From an uncultured Flavobacteriales bacterium (GTDB lineage Bacteria; Bacteroidota; Bacteroidia; Flavobacteriales; BACL11): DNA of 64,000 nucleotides. The translations under genes and the position numbers were made by a program. Below the pieces are notes generated by a model that saw nothing but the letters and a program-made list of their open reading frames with translations, had not been told where the DNA came from and made no database searches. Each line of letters opens with the position of its first letter. The stretch's first letter is position 1. The stretch is from positions 252,015 to 316,014 of the forward strand of contig CAJIYG010000003.1 in NCBI GenBank assembly GCA_905181585.1, written 5' to 3'. This document shows positions 34,997 to 43,198 of the stretch, in pieces.

Positions 34997-37201
34997 TTAG
35001 AACTTATCTAAATTCATCACTTTGAACCAAACTTTCCCAAAATCCTTTACGAACTTTTTTAAAGAGTTTTTAGTTGCATACACTTCAGCAATTGCACGAA
35101 GTTGTGAATTCGAGCCAAAAATAAGGTCTGTTCTTGTTGCGGTCCATTTAACATCTCCACTTTCTCTATCAATTCCTTCAAACAAATTTGCTGAATCCGA
35201 GCTAGCTTCCCATTTAGTACTCATGTCTAATAGATTTATAAAAAAATCATTTGTAAGTTTTCCCGGTGTTTTAGTTAACACTCCGTGTTGTGTTCCTCTA
35301 GTGTTAACATTTAGCATTCTCATTCCACCAAGTAAAACTGTCATTTCAGGAGCTGTCAAACCTAAAAGATGAGCTTGATCTAAAAATAGATGTTCTGCTT
35401 GAATACTAGAGTGTTTCTCTAGATGATTCCTAAAGGCATCAGATTTTGGTTCTAGGTAAGAAAAAGATTCTAAATCTGTTTGCTCTTGTGTAGCATCATT
35501 ACGCCATGGGCTGAAATTGAAATTAATTTTCTGTCCTGATTCATTTGATGCATTTTCAACTCCTAAATAGCCAGACAAAATAATTAAATCCGCTAGAGAG
35601 ATTTTTTTATTTTCTGACAATTTATTGTTGAAGTTTTTTCTTATTTCTTCAAGCTTACTTAAAACTTTAGATAATTTTTCAGGTTGATTGATTTCCCATT
35701 TAGTTTGAGGTAATAAATTTATTCTTGCCCCATTTGCCCCACCACGCTTATCAGTTCCTCTAAAAGTAGATGCTGAAGCCCAAGCTGTTGAAATTAGTTG
35801 TGAATTACTAAGTCCAGAATTTTTAATTTCATCTTTTAGTTTAGTGATATCGTTATTATCAATTTTCGAAAAATTGGCTACAGGTATTGGATCTTGCCAT
35901 ACCAGAGTTTCAGAAGGAACTTCTTTACCTAAATATCTTGAAGTTGGACCCATATCTCTATGAGTTAACTTATACCATGCTCTAGCAAATGCATCTTCAA
36001 GTTCTTCAATGTTTTTATGAAATCTTTTTGAGATCTTTAAATATTCTGGGTCAAAAATTAGTGCCAAATCTGTTGTTGCCATCATAGGAGCATGTGATTT
36101 TGACTTATCATGAGCATCTGGAACAGTATCTGCACCTTCATTATTTTTTGGAGCCCATTGTTGAGCTCCTGCCGGACTTTTTACCAACTCCCATTCATAT
36201 CCGAATAATGTTTCAAAATAGCTGTTGTCCCATTCAATTGGAGTCGGAGTCCAGGCTCCCTCCAGTCCACTTGTTATGGTATCAACACCTTTTCCACTTT
36301 TAAATGAGTTTTTCCATCCAAAGCCCATTTCCTCAATACTACTTGCTTCAGGTTCTGATCCAACGTGAGATGGGTCTCCAGCTCCATGAGTTTTACCAAA
36401 GGTGTGTCCTCCTGCAATTAATGCTACAGTTTCTTCATCATTCATTGCCATTCTAGCAAATGTTTCTCTAATATCTCTTGCTGATGCTAATGGGTCAGGG
36501 TTTGAATTAGGGCCTTCTGGATTTACATATATTAAACCCATCTGAACAGCTCCAAGAGGATTGTCTAATTCACGATCGCCAGAATATCTTTCATCTTCCA
36601 GCCAGTCGGATTCTGGTCCCCAGTATATATCTCCTTCAGGCTCCCATATATCTTCTCTTCCTCCACCAAAACCAAATGTTTTGAATCCCATTGATTCTAG
36701 AGCACAGTTACCACAGAGAATCATTAAGTCTGCCCATGAAATTTTATTACCATATTTCTGTTTGATTGGCCATAGAAGACGTCGAGCTTTATCTAAATTC
36801 CCGTTATCTGGCCAACTATTAAGAGGTGCAAATCTAAGTGTTCCAGAGCAAGCTCCTCCTCTTCCATCTCCAACTCTATATGTACCAGCACTATGCCATG
36901 CCATTCTAATAAAAAACGGACCATAATGTCCATAATCTGCAGGCCACCATTCTTGAGAGTCTGTCATTAAGTGATATAAATCAGATTTTAAAGCATCTAA
37001 ATCAAGTGAGTTAAATTCATCTTTGTAATTAAAATCATTACCCATTGGATTTGTTAAGGCTGAGTTTTGATGTAGTATTTTTAAATTTAATTGGTTTGGC
37101 CACCATTTTGAATTAGAAAATCCAGAATTTGGTACTTGATTTTTATCGCTAAATCCAAAAGGGCATTTTCCCTCTGAAGATTTGTCTGATTCGTCTTTCA
37201 T
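34997..37201 (-). CDS. katG: catalase-peroxidase
   Basis: 734-residue haem enzyme that dismutates hydrogen peroxide and also has peroxidase activity. The active site is complete: Arg99, Trp102 and His103 in [18 protein letters not shown], the proximal His266 in [11 protein letters not shown], and the Met-Tyr-Trp adduct formed by Trp102, Tyr225 (IYVNPEGP) and Met251 (ARMAMNDEE). The C-terminal, haem-free duplicate domain is also present (from about 430, TALVWQDP-like [11 protein letters not shown] to the end). Length is normal for the family. There is no signal peptide, so it is cytoplasmic. It has 146 bases upstream before the ZIP gene, with a TAGATTTG promoter-like element on the minus strand. 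The peroxiredoxin gene follows. Confidence 0.96.
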   Translation of the reverse strand: MKDESDKSSEGKCPFGFSDKNQVPNSGFSNSKWWPNQLNLKILHQNSALTNPMGNDFNYKDEFNSLDLDALKSDLYHLMTDSQEWWPADYGHYGPFFIRMAWHSAGTYRVGDGRGGACSGTLRFAPLNSWPDNGNLDKARRLLWPIKQKYGNKISWADLMILCGNCALESMGFKTFGFGGGREDIWEPEGDIYWGPESDWLEDERYSGDRELDNPLGAVQMGLIYVNPEGPNSNPDPLASARDIRETFARMAMNDEETVALIAGGHTFGKTHGAGDPSHVGSEPEASSIEEMGFGWKNSFKSGKGVDTITSGLEGAWTPTPIEWDNSYFETLFGYEWELVKSPAGAQQWAPKNNEGADTVPDAHDKSKSHAPMMATTDLALIFDPEYLKISKRFHKNIEELEDAFARAWYKLTHRDMGPTSRYLGKEVPSETLVWQDPIPVANFSKIDNNDITKLKDEIKNSGLSNSQLISTAWASASTFRGTDKRGGANGARINLLPQTKWEINQPEKLSKVLSKLEEIRKNFNNKLSENKKISLADLIILSGYLGVENASNESGQKINFNFSPWRNDATQEQTDLESFSYLEPKSDAFRNHLEKHSSIQAEHLFLDQAHLLGLTAPEMTVLLGGMRMLNVNTRGTQHGVLTKTPGKLTNDFFINLLDMSTKWEASSDSANLFEGIDRESGDVKWTATRTDLIFGSNSQLRAIAEVYATKNSLKKFVKDFGKVWFKVMNLDKF

Positions 37202-37347
37202 AAAATTATTTTTATAATTATTATAATGAGCTTAATATGATTACAAATCTAATGAAACACTTTTTTGAAAAAAACTTTAAAAGCTACAAATATGTTGAAG
37301 GATATTAATTTAGAAGGATTCTAAATATCAAATATTATTATTTTTTA

Positions 37348-38034
37348 CTATGAAAATAATCCGACTATAATACCTAAACAAATTGCAATAATTTTTGATT
37401 TTGTGAATTTATGATTATTGCTAGATTCAAAAATAATTGTTGTTGAAATATGTAACAGTATTCCAATAACGATTGCCATAATTTCATTATTGTAAACTAT
37501 TATTCCTTCAAAAACCTGACTCGTAAATAATCCCAGTGGTGCCATTGCAGCAAAAATTAATAAATAGAAATATGCTTTCTTTTTTGATGTACCATTTTCT
37601 AAGAAAATGGTAAGTAAAACAATTGATACTGGAAGCTTATGCATAATGATTGCAGCTAGTAGTCCATTGTGTGTGTGCTCCGCTAAATGTCCTGAAAGAG
37701 GTATTCCTTCGATAAAAGCATGAATACTCAGACTAATTAATATTGAAATTGGAATTGCCTTTTTTTGATGAAAATGTCCATGCTCAATACCCTCAGAAAA
37801 GTATTCTAAAAGAATTTGGAATAAAAATCCTAAAAGAATAAAAACTCCAATATTATTATTATTTGTTGCATGCTTAAAAATTTCAGGTATTAAATGGTTT
37901 GTGATGTTAGCTAGAAGAAATGCTCCACTAAAAGTTAATAATAATTTAATATTATTTTTTTTAGTTTTTTGAAAAATTTCAACGACGAAAATTGCCAAAA
38001 AGACCGATGAGAAAAGTAATATTTGAGTCATCAT
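37348..38034 (-). CDS. ZIP-family divalent metal transporter
   Basis: About 228 residues with seven or eight membrane helices. The conserved ZIP helix IV-V elements are visible: LLISLSIHAFIEGIPLSGHLAEHTHNGLLAAIIMHKLPVSIVLL, with His-Glu-Gly and His-Lys-Leu-Pro metal-binding motifs, and a His-rich loop FSEGIEHGHFHQKK before it. It likely imports zinc or iron across the inner membrane. The start is set at ATG 38034, just after the methyltransferase stop at 38036-38038; a Met codon at 38049 would overlap that gene by 14 bases and is the alternative. It is the last gene of a minus-strand run with the methyltransferase and rlmB. Confidence 0.85.
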   Translation of the reverse strand: MMTQILLFSSVFLAIFVVEIFQKTKKNNIKLLLTFSGAFLLANITNHLIPEIFKHATNNNNIGVFILLGFLFQILLEYFSEGIEHGHFHQKKAIPISILISLSIHAFIEGIPLSGHLAEHTHNGLLAAIIMHKLPVSIVLLTIFLENGTSKKKAYFYLLIFAAMAPLGLFTSQVFEGIIVYNNEIMAIVIGILLHISTTIIFESSNNHKFTKSKIIAICLGIIVGLFS

Positions 38035-38035
38035 A

Positions 38036-38755
38036 TTATTTTTTTGCAATTATAATTAATCTATCTGATTTTGAAGCTTCAAAATGTTCAAGCTTATAAT
38101 TTCCAAAGATATTAACTACTTCCATTCCAGTATTGTGTATCAATTTTGTAAAACCTTCAAGATTTAGTGCATGAACTTTTTCTTGGAATTGGTATTTCTG
38201 ATCTTTATCAGAAATCAATATATTTTTTAATAAATAGTTGTCTTTTAACAATCTTTTAATCTTAAAAGAAACTCCATCAATTTCTTTACATTCCTCTGCT
38301 ACAAGATTAGTAATTGTTTTTTGGCTATTAAGAAAGTCAATGATTAATAAGCCATCTTTTTTTAGTGCTTTATTAATTGAGTTAAAAGTTTTTTGTTCAT
38401 CTTCTAAATCATCAAAGTAACCAAATGATGTAAATAAATTTGTTACAATATTAAACTCCTCATTTGCAAATTGATTTCTCATATCTAATTGAAAGAATTT
38501 TAATGTTTTATTTTCAAAAATCTTGGCTTCATTGATGCTGTTTAGTGATAAGTCTATTCCTACCACGTTGAAGCCTAATTCATTAAATAATCTTGCATGT
38601 CTTCCTTTTCCGCATGCTAAATCAAGTATTTTTTTATCCTTTAAATCTAACTTAGTAATTAAATTTTCAATGAAAAATTTAGCTTCATTAATATCTCTAT
38701 TTTTATATAATATGTGGTAATATTTTGAATCAAACCAATTTGTGAACCAACTCAT
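38036..38755 (-). CDS. class I SAM-dependent methyltransferase
   Basis: 239 residues, cytoplasmic. The SAM-binding motif I is KILDLACGKGRHARLFNELGFNVVGIDLS (about 43-71), with the acidic residue Asp70 at the end of strand 2, and motif post-II FFQLDMRNQF. The motif IV area is FNIVTNLFTSFGYFDDLEDE. No substrate-specific features are obvious. It belongs to the broad Methyltransf_11/25-like group. It sits three bases behind rlmB on the same strand and is followed by the ZIP transporter. That context does not reveal a substrate. Confidence 0.85.
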   Translation of the reverse strand: MSWFTNWFDSKYYHILYKNRDINEAKFFIENLITKLDLKDKKILDLACGKGRHARLFNELGFNVVGIDLSLNSINEAKIFENKTLKFFQLDMRNQFANEEFNIVTNLFTSFGYFDDLEDEQKTFNSINKALKKDGLLIIDFLNSQKTITNLVAEECKEIDGVSFKIKRLLKDNYLLKNILISDKDQKYQFQEKVHALNLEGFTKLIHNTGMEVVNIFGNYKLEHFEASKSDRLIIIAKK

Positions 38756-38758
38756 ATT

Positions 38759-39499
38759 TTAATTCCTTTGCCTAAGAGCTTCATATGAAATTACTCCAGT
38801 AGCAACAGATACATTTAAAGATGATATTTTGCCAATCATTGGTATCTTTGTTTTTAAATCACACATTTTTAGGAATTCTGCAGAAACTCCATCTTCTTCT
38901 GACCCAAGTATTATTGCAGTTGGTTTTTTAAAATCTGCCTCATAAATATTGCTCTGAGTTTTTTCTGTACAACCTATTATTTGAATGCCTGAATCTTTTA
39001 GGAATTGAATACTTAGTTTTAAATTCCAAGTTCGGCAAATTGGTATTTTATGTAATGCTCCAGCTGAGGTTTTAACAGCATCAGCATTTATTGCTGCGCT
39101 ATTTTGTTCTGGAATCAGGATAGTGTCTACTCCGACACACTCACAAGTTCTTGCAATAGCACCAAAGTTTCTTACATCCGTAATTCTATCTAAAATAATA
39201 ATAAGTGGTGTTCCTCCTCTTTCAAATATTTGAGGAATCATATCTTCTATTTTATGAAATTCAATTGGAGAAATAAATGCAAATACACCTTGATGGTTCT
39301 TTTTAGTAAGTCTATTAATTTTTTCTAATGGAACATGTTTATAGTTTATCCTTCTTAGTCTTACAAGCTTCCAAAGCTCTGCAAAAAGATCATTATGAAG
39401 TCCTCTTTGAATAAACAGTTTGTCAATGGTTTTACCAGCTTTAACTGCCTCGATTATTGGACGAATTCCAAAAATGAAGTTTTTTTCTATTAATTCCAT
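38759..39499 (-). CDS. rlmB: 23S rRNA (guanosine(2251)-2'-O)-methyltransferase
   Basis: 246-residue SpoU/TrmH-family enzyme that 2'-O-methylates G2251 in the 23S rRNA P loop. N-terminal substrate-binding domain: FIFGIRPIIEAVKAGKTIDKLFIQ. SPOUT motifs: motif 1 DVRNFGAIARTCECVGVDTILIP (about 107-129), motif 2 ILGSEEDGVS (about 192-201), motif 3 SLNVSVATGVISYEALRQ at the C-terminus. The length matches RlmB/TrmH group 3. Its ATG overlaps the rmuC stop by one base, so it is translationally coupled to it. The methyltransferase gene follows by three bases. Confidence 0.9.
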   Translation of the reverse strand: MELIEKNFIFGIRPIIEAVKAGKTIDKLFIQRGLHNDLFAELWKLVRLRRINYKHVPLEKINRLTKKNHQGVFAFISPIEFHKIEDMIPQIFERGGTPLIIILDRITDVRNFGAIARTCECVGVDTILIPEQNSAAINADAVKTSAGALHKIPICRTWNLKLSIQFLKDSGIQIIGCTEKTQSNIYEADFKKPTAIILGSEEDGVSAEFLKMCDLKTKIPMIGKISSLNVSVATGVISYEALRQRN

Positions 39500-40689
39500 T
39501 AATCTTTAAATTCAATTTTAGTTGTTATTTCTGGTATATTTCTCATTTCAATTTCTTTTTTTAACTCCAGTGATTTTTCTTTAAGATCTTTTGTTAAAAT
39601 CTCTTTGTTTCTCTTTTCCATTGGTGGATTTAATTTGTCAGCATTTTCGAATTGTATAACACTTTCTAAAATTTCTCTTGGTAACTGATTTCTTGCTTTA
39701 CTTAATGTGTCTAAAAATTCTTCAGCAAAGAATTGATCGATTTGAATTCTTCTTTTTGTTGTGTGTGCAAATTTACCAATAATTCGACAGATATTATCTC
39801 TTTCTTCTGGGCTTAGTTTATCAGCAAATTCATATTCTTCTATTTTCTTTAAACTTAGTATTATGGGTTCAAGAGCGTCTTTAGTAATTACATAGACATT
39901 ATATTCTCCAATGTTATATGAAAACTGTTTTATTACATTTAATGTGTTTGAAGGGATTACAAGAAAAAGATCATTTTTAACATTCTCATGCTTAGCGTAT
40001 TTTTTAAGATTTTCTGTTTGTAATTTGATGTATTTTGGAAAATTAGATAAATCATCATTAGCTGGACTTTTAGCATCAAATATTATGAGCTGATCCATAA
40101 TCTCTATTGAATTATCAGGCTTATTTCTTGGATGAGGGAAATCTTCTTGACTAACATAATTTATAATATTGTTTCTGCAAATCATTTTAAGATGGCTTTC
40201 AACATCTTTTTCATGATTTCCCCAGGTGAGCTTCATGTTTTCAAAATGTTCTTCGTTCTCTTTGACTCTTTCATCATTTAAACGTTCTTTTTCTTTTTCT
40301 AATGATTCTTGTAAAGTAATTGTAGCTTCAAGAGATTTTCTGACACTACTGTTTCTTGTTTCTTCTGATTCTTTAAGAGATATGTTGGAGTTTTTAAGTT
40401 GATTTCTTTCATTTTCAATATTCTTTAGTCTTTCTTCAAGTTGAGTTTTGGTCATTTTAAGCGCTTCATAACTTTCAACTTTTGTTAAACTAACTTCTAA
40501 TCGTTTTTGTAAGTCATTAATTTCTTGACGATTTTGACCATTTTGAAGAGTTAAATCTTTAATATCATTATTTAATTTGTCAAGAATTATTTTTTCTTGA
40601 TTTTCTTCATTGCTTTTGTTAGGAGATTTTAAATAAATTGCCAAGGCAATAAATCCTATCAAAATTGAGAATAAAGTAATATAATCCAT
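39499..40689 (-). CDS. rmuC: RmuC-like DNA recombination protein
   Basis: 396 residues. An N-terminal membrane helix (ITLFSILIGFIALAIYL, about 4-20) is followed by a long coiled coil (about 30-140, rich in Glu, Lys, Leu). The RmuC nuclease-like domain (about 165-370) has VSQEDFPHPRNKPDNSIEIMDQLIIFDAKSPANDDL, with the Asp...Asp-Ala-Lys that resembles a PD-(D/E)XK active site, and LFLVIPSNTLNVIKQFSYN. RmuC proteins limit inversions at short repeats, but the mechanism is unsettled. It is upstream of and coupled to rlmB. Its C-terminal part is somewhat divergent from E. coli RmuC. Confidence 0.85.
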   Translation of the reverse strand: MDYITLFSILIGFIALAIYLKSPNKSNEENQEKIILDKLNNDIKDLTLQNGQNRQEINDLQKRLEVSLTKVESYEALKMTKTQLEERLKNIENERNQLKNSNISLKESEETRNSSVRKSLEATITLQESLEKEKERLNDERVKENEEHFENMKLTWGNHEKDVESHLKMICRNNIINYVSQEDFPHPRNKPDNSIEIMDQLIIFDAKSPANDDLSNFPKYIKLQTENLKKYAKHENVKNDLFLVIPSNTLNVIKQFSYNIGEYNVYVITKDALEPIILSLKKIEEYEFADKLSPEERDNICRIIGKFAHTTKRRIQIDQFFAEEFLDTLSKARNQLPREILESVIQFENADKLNPPMEKRNKEILTKDLKEKSLELKKEIEMRNIPEITTKIEFKD

Positions 40690-40703
40690 GAATTTTATTT
40701 AAT

Positions 40704-41294
40704 TTATAAAATGAGCACTAAAGTACCAATTGACACGAGTTTATACAAATCAATAACATCTTTATTTAAAAGTCTAATACATCCATGAGATGCCGGCTGT
40801 CCAATAAGTCCCTCTTCAGAAGTTCCATGTAAATATATATACCTATTAAATGAATCAATATTATGTCCATTATTTTTTCCTTTTTCTTCACCTTTGAGCC
40901 AAAGAATTCTTGATGTTATGTCATCTGTTTTACTTCTAGTGGTGTCATTGTAAATTGTTGCAATATCACCATTAAAAACTCTGCCAACCATTCTTCCATT
41001 TTTTGGAGTGTTATCGCCAAATTTTCTTGCTATCGAATGAAGTCCAAGTGGTGTTTTATTGCTTCCTGACTCACTTCCTGTTCCATATTTAGAGGATGAA
41101 ATTTTAAACTTTTTAATTATTTTTTTTTCTTTAATAATAAATAATTCTTGATGTTTAATTGAGATAAATAAAATGTTTATTTTTTCAATATCAGCTTCTA
41201 AATAATTTTCAATAGATTTAAATATTATTGTGTCAGGATCATTGTTAAAAATAGATATGATAGAAAAAAAAATTGACAGATAAATTTTTACCAT
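40704..41294 (-). CDS. L,D-transpeptidase (YkuD domain)
   Basis: 196 residues with an N-terminal signal-like helix (MVKIYLSIFFSIISIF). The YkuD catalytic domain carries the signature YLHGTSEEGLIGQPASHGCIRLLNKDV with catalytic His and Cys (about 155-181). Substrate-loop elements include SKYGTGSESGSNKTPLGLHSI, a typical feature for L,D-transpeptidases of the ErfK/YbiS/YcfS group. It would form 3-3 peptidoglycan cross-links or anchor proteins in the periplasm. It overlaps the ung stop by seven bases, so translation is likely coupled. The mature protein starts about residue 20. Confidence 0.88.
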   Translation of the reverse strand: MVKIYLSIFFSIISIFNNDPDTIIFKSIENYLEADIEKINILFISIKHQELFIIKEKKIIKKFKISSSKYGTGSESGSNKTPLGLHSIARKFGDNTPKNGRMVGRVFNGDIATIYNDTTRSKTDDITSRILWLKGEEKGKNNGHNIDSFNRYIYLHGTSEEGLIGQPASHGCIRLLNKDVIDLYKLVSIGTLVLIL

Positions 41295-41959
41295 TTAATT
41301 AAGTTTTGATTATTTTTTGCTAAAATATTATTTGCCTTTGAAAAATGTTGGCATCCAAAGAATCCTCTGTAAGAAGAAAGTGGAGAGGGATGTGAGGATT
41401 GTAAGATATGATGTTTTTTAGTATCAATAAGATTAATTTTTTTTTTGGCTTTATTTCCCCAGATTAAAAAAATAATACTTTTCTTTTTGTTAGATATTTT
41501 TTTTATGATTTCATCTGTAAAACATTCCCAACCTCTGTTTTGATGAGATCCGGGTTTATTCATTTCAACAGTAAGAACTGTATTTAATAATAAGATACCT
41601 TGTTTAGCCCAGCTTTCTAAACTTTTGTCAGATGAGGTTTTTTTACCTGTGTCACATAGGATTTCTTTGAATATATTTTTTAATGAAGCAGGCTCAGCTA
41701 TATTTTTATTAACTGCAAATGCTAATCCATTTGCTTGATTATAATTGTGATAAGGGTCTTGTGCGAGAATCACAAGTTTTATTTTTTCAAATGGTGTAAG
41801 CTTTAAGCAATTGAATATCTTTTCTGTAGGTGGAAAAATAGTTTTATACTTATTTTCTTTGATTAGAAATTGATCTAATCTTTTAAAATATTCCTTACAA
41901 ATTTCTTCTTGTAGAATATCTTGCCAATCATTTTGTATTTTAGAAATTTGGGCTTGCAT
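41288..41959 (-). CDS. ung: uracil-DNA glycosylase
   Basis: About 223 residues, family 1. It removes uracil from DNA at the start of base-excision repair. The catalytic-water Asp is in LVILAQDPYHNYNQANGLAF (motif A), with the base-pocket Asn in IFLIWGNKAKKKI, and motif B is HPSPLSSYRGFFGCQHFSKAN. The start is set at ATG 41959 (MQAQISKIQNDW). A TTG and an ATG slightly upstream are possible, but the upstream ATG is at the end of a TATATTTG promoter-like element, where the transcript would not yet include it. It overlaps the L,D-transpeptidase gene downstream. Confidence 0.93.
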   Translation of the reverse strand: MQAQISKIQNDWQDILQEEICKEYFKRLDQFLIKENKYKTIFPPTEKIFNCLKLTPFEKIKLVILAQDPYHNYNQANGLAFAVNKNIAEPASLKNIFKEILCDTGKKTSSDKSLESWAKQGILLLNTVLTVEMNKPGSHQNRGWECFTDEIIKKISNKKKSIIFLIWGNKAKKKINLIDTKKHHILQSSHPSPLSSYRGFFGCQHFSKANNILAKNNQNLIKW

Positions 41960-42021
41960 ATTTTTCAACATCAAATATAAATAACTATCGTAAATTAAAT
42001 CTATTTATAAAAAACAAAATG

Positions 42022-42029
42022 TATTTTTG
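42022..42029 (+). promoter_or_regulatory. -7 promoter element before the small lipoprotein gene
   Basis: TATTTTTG matches TAnnTTTG and lies 15 bases before ATG at 42045. It probably drives the micro-lipoprotein and lipA together. Confidence 0.45.
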
Positions 42030-42044
42030 TAAAAAATAAATCAA

Positions 42045-42167
42045 ATGAAAAATCTTATAATTATTGTTTCCTTTGTTTTTGGATTGTGCGTGATTTCATC
42101 ATGCAATATGTATAAGGCTCCTTGTGAAGGTGTTAGTAGTGTTAATGAAAGTTCAAATAAAATTTAA
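42045..42167 (+). CDS. 40-residue predicted lipoprotein upstream of lipA
   Basis: Small frame encoding a lipoprotein signal (MKNLIIIVSFVFGLCVISSC) followed by a mature part of about 21 residues (CNMYKAPCEGVSSVNESSNKI). The lipobox ISSC is good, and there is a second Cys in APCEG. It has its own -7 element and ends seven bases before the non-ATG lipA start. I do not recognise a family, but the signal is convincing and there is no competing frame. The tiny mature moiety is like other micro-lipoproteins of Bacteroidota. Its partner or role is unknown. Confidence 0.6.
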   Translation: MKNLIIIVSFVFGLCVISSCNMYKAPCEGVSSVNESSNKI

Positions 42168-42173
42168 GTTATT

Positions 42174-43109
42174 TTGTCACAATTTGATTCTCAGAATACA
42201 TCAAAGTGGTCTACTGTTAGCCTAAAACCCATAGATAAATCAATTGGTGAAGTTTCTGTGGTGAAAAGAGAAAAGGTTAGAAAGCCAAAGTGGCTCAAGG
42301 TTAAACTTCCTACTGGACAAGCTTACAAGAATGTAAGAGAAATTACAAAAACACGAAATCTTCATACTATTTGTGAGAGTGGGAATTGTCCTAATATGGG
42401 AGAATGCTGGGGTGCTGGAACTGCAACCTTTATGATTCTTGGAAATATTTGTACTCGTTCATGCGGATTTTGTAATGTAATGACAGGTAGGCCTCTTGCT
42501 GTAGATATTTTGGAGCCATTAAAAATTGCACGTTCTGTGAAGTTAATGAATGTAAAGCATGCGGTCATTACATCAGTTGATCGAGATGATCTTAGAGATG
42601 GAGGTGCAAGTATTTGGGTAGAAACAATTCATGCAATACGAAAGCTTAATCCTCAAACTACAATGGAAACTTTAATTCCTGATTTTAAAGGAAAAGAAAA
42701 AGATATTCAAAAAATAATTGAAGCTAGACCTGAAGTAGTCTCACATAATTTAGAAACTGTACGAAGTTTAACTAAAAGAGTAAGAATTCAAGCAAAATAT
42801 GATAGAAGTCTTGATACTCTTAGAGTTTTATATGAGGGTGGTATTAGAACAAAATCGGGTATAATGCTTGGTTTAGGAGAGAAAGAGGCTGAGGTAATTG
42901 AGGCAATGAAAGATCTCCGTGCAGTTGGCGTTAAAATTTTAACTCTTGGTCAATATCTGCAGCCATCAAAAAAACATCTTCCGGTTGTTGAATTTATAAC
43001 ACCTGAACAATTTGATTATTTTAGAGAAGTTGGGCTTTCATTAGGTTTTGAGCATGTTGAAAGTAGTCCCTTAGTTAGATCATCATATCACGCAGAAAAA
43101 CACATTTAA
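42174..43109 (+). CDS. lipA: lipoyl synthase
   Basis: 311 residues by the longest reading. A radical-SAM enzyme that inserts two sulfur atoms into octanoyl-carrier domains to make lipoate. Auxiliary cluster: [12 protein letters not shown] (CX4CX5C, about 63-74). Radical-SAM cluster: CTRSCGFC (CX3CX2C, about 89-96). The C-terminal [16 protein letters not shown] holds the auxiliary-cluster Ser ligand. No ATG lies before the conserved region: the frame opens with TTG at 42174, or with GTG at 42261, which would give [17 protein letters not shown], closer to the usual N-terminus. I cannot decide between the two. Confidence 0.92.
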   Translation: MSQFDSQNTSKWSTVSLKPIDKSIGEVSVVKREKVRKPKWLKVKLPTGQAYKNVREITKTRNLHTICESGNCPNMGECWGAGTATFMILGNICTRSCGFCNVMTGRPLAVDILEPLKIARSVKLMNVKHAVITSVDRDDLRDGGASIWVETIHAIRKLNPQTTMETLIPDFKGKEKDIQKIIEARPEVVSHNLETVRSLTKRVRIQAKYDRSLDTLRVLYEGGIRTKSGIMLGLGEKEAEVIEAMKDLRAVGVKILTLGQYLQPSKKHLPVVEFITPEQFDYFREVGLSLGFEHVESSPLVRSSYHAEKHI

Positions 43110-43198
43110 ATTTTATATTAACTTAATCGATTTATTAAGTTTAAAATAATAAGAGAATTCTTATATTTGTTAAATTATAAAGCAAAAAAAAATTTAAC

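Noticed and set aside
34997..37201. Several long open frames on the strand opposite katG
   Set aside because: They are shadows of a strongly conserved gene and encode no recognisable protein.
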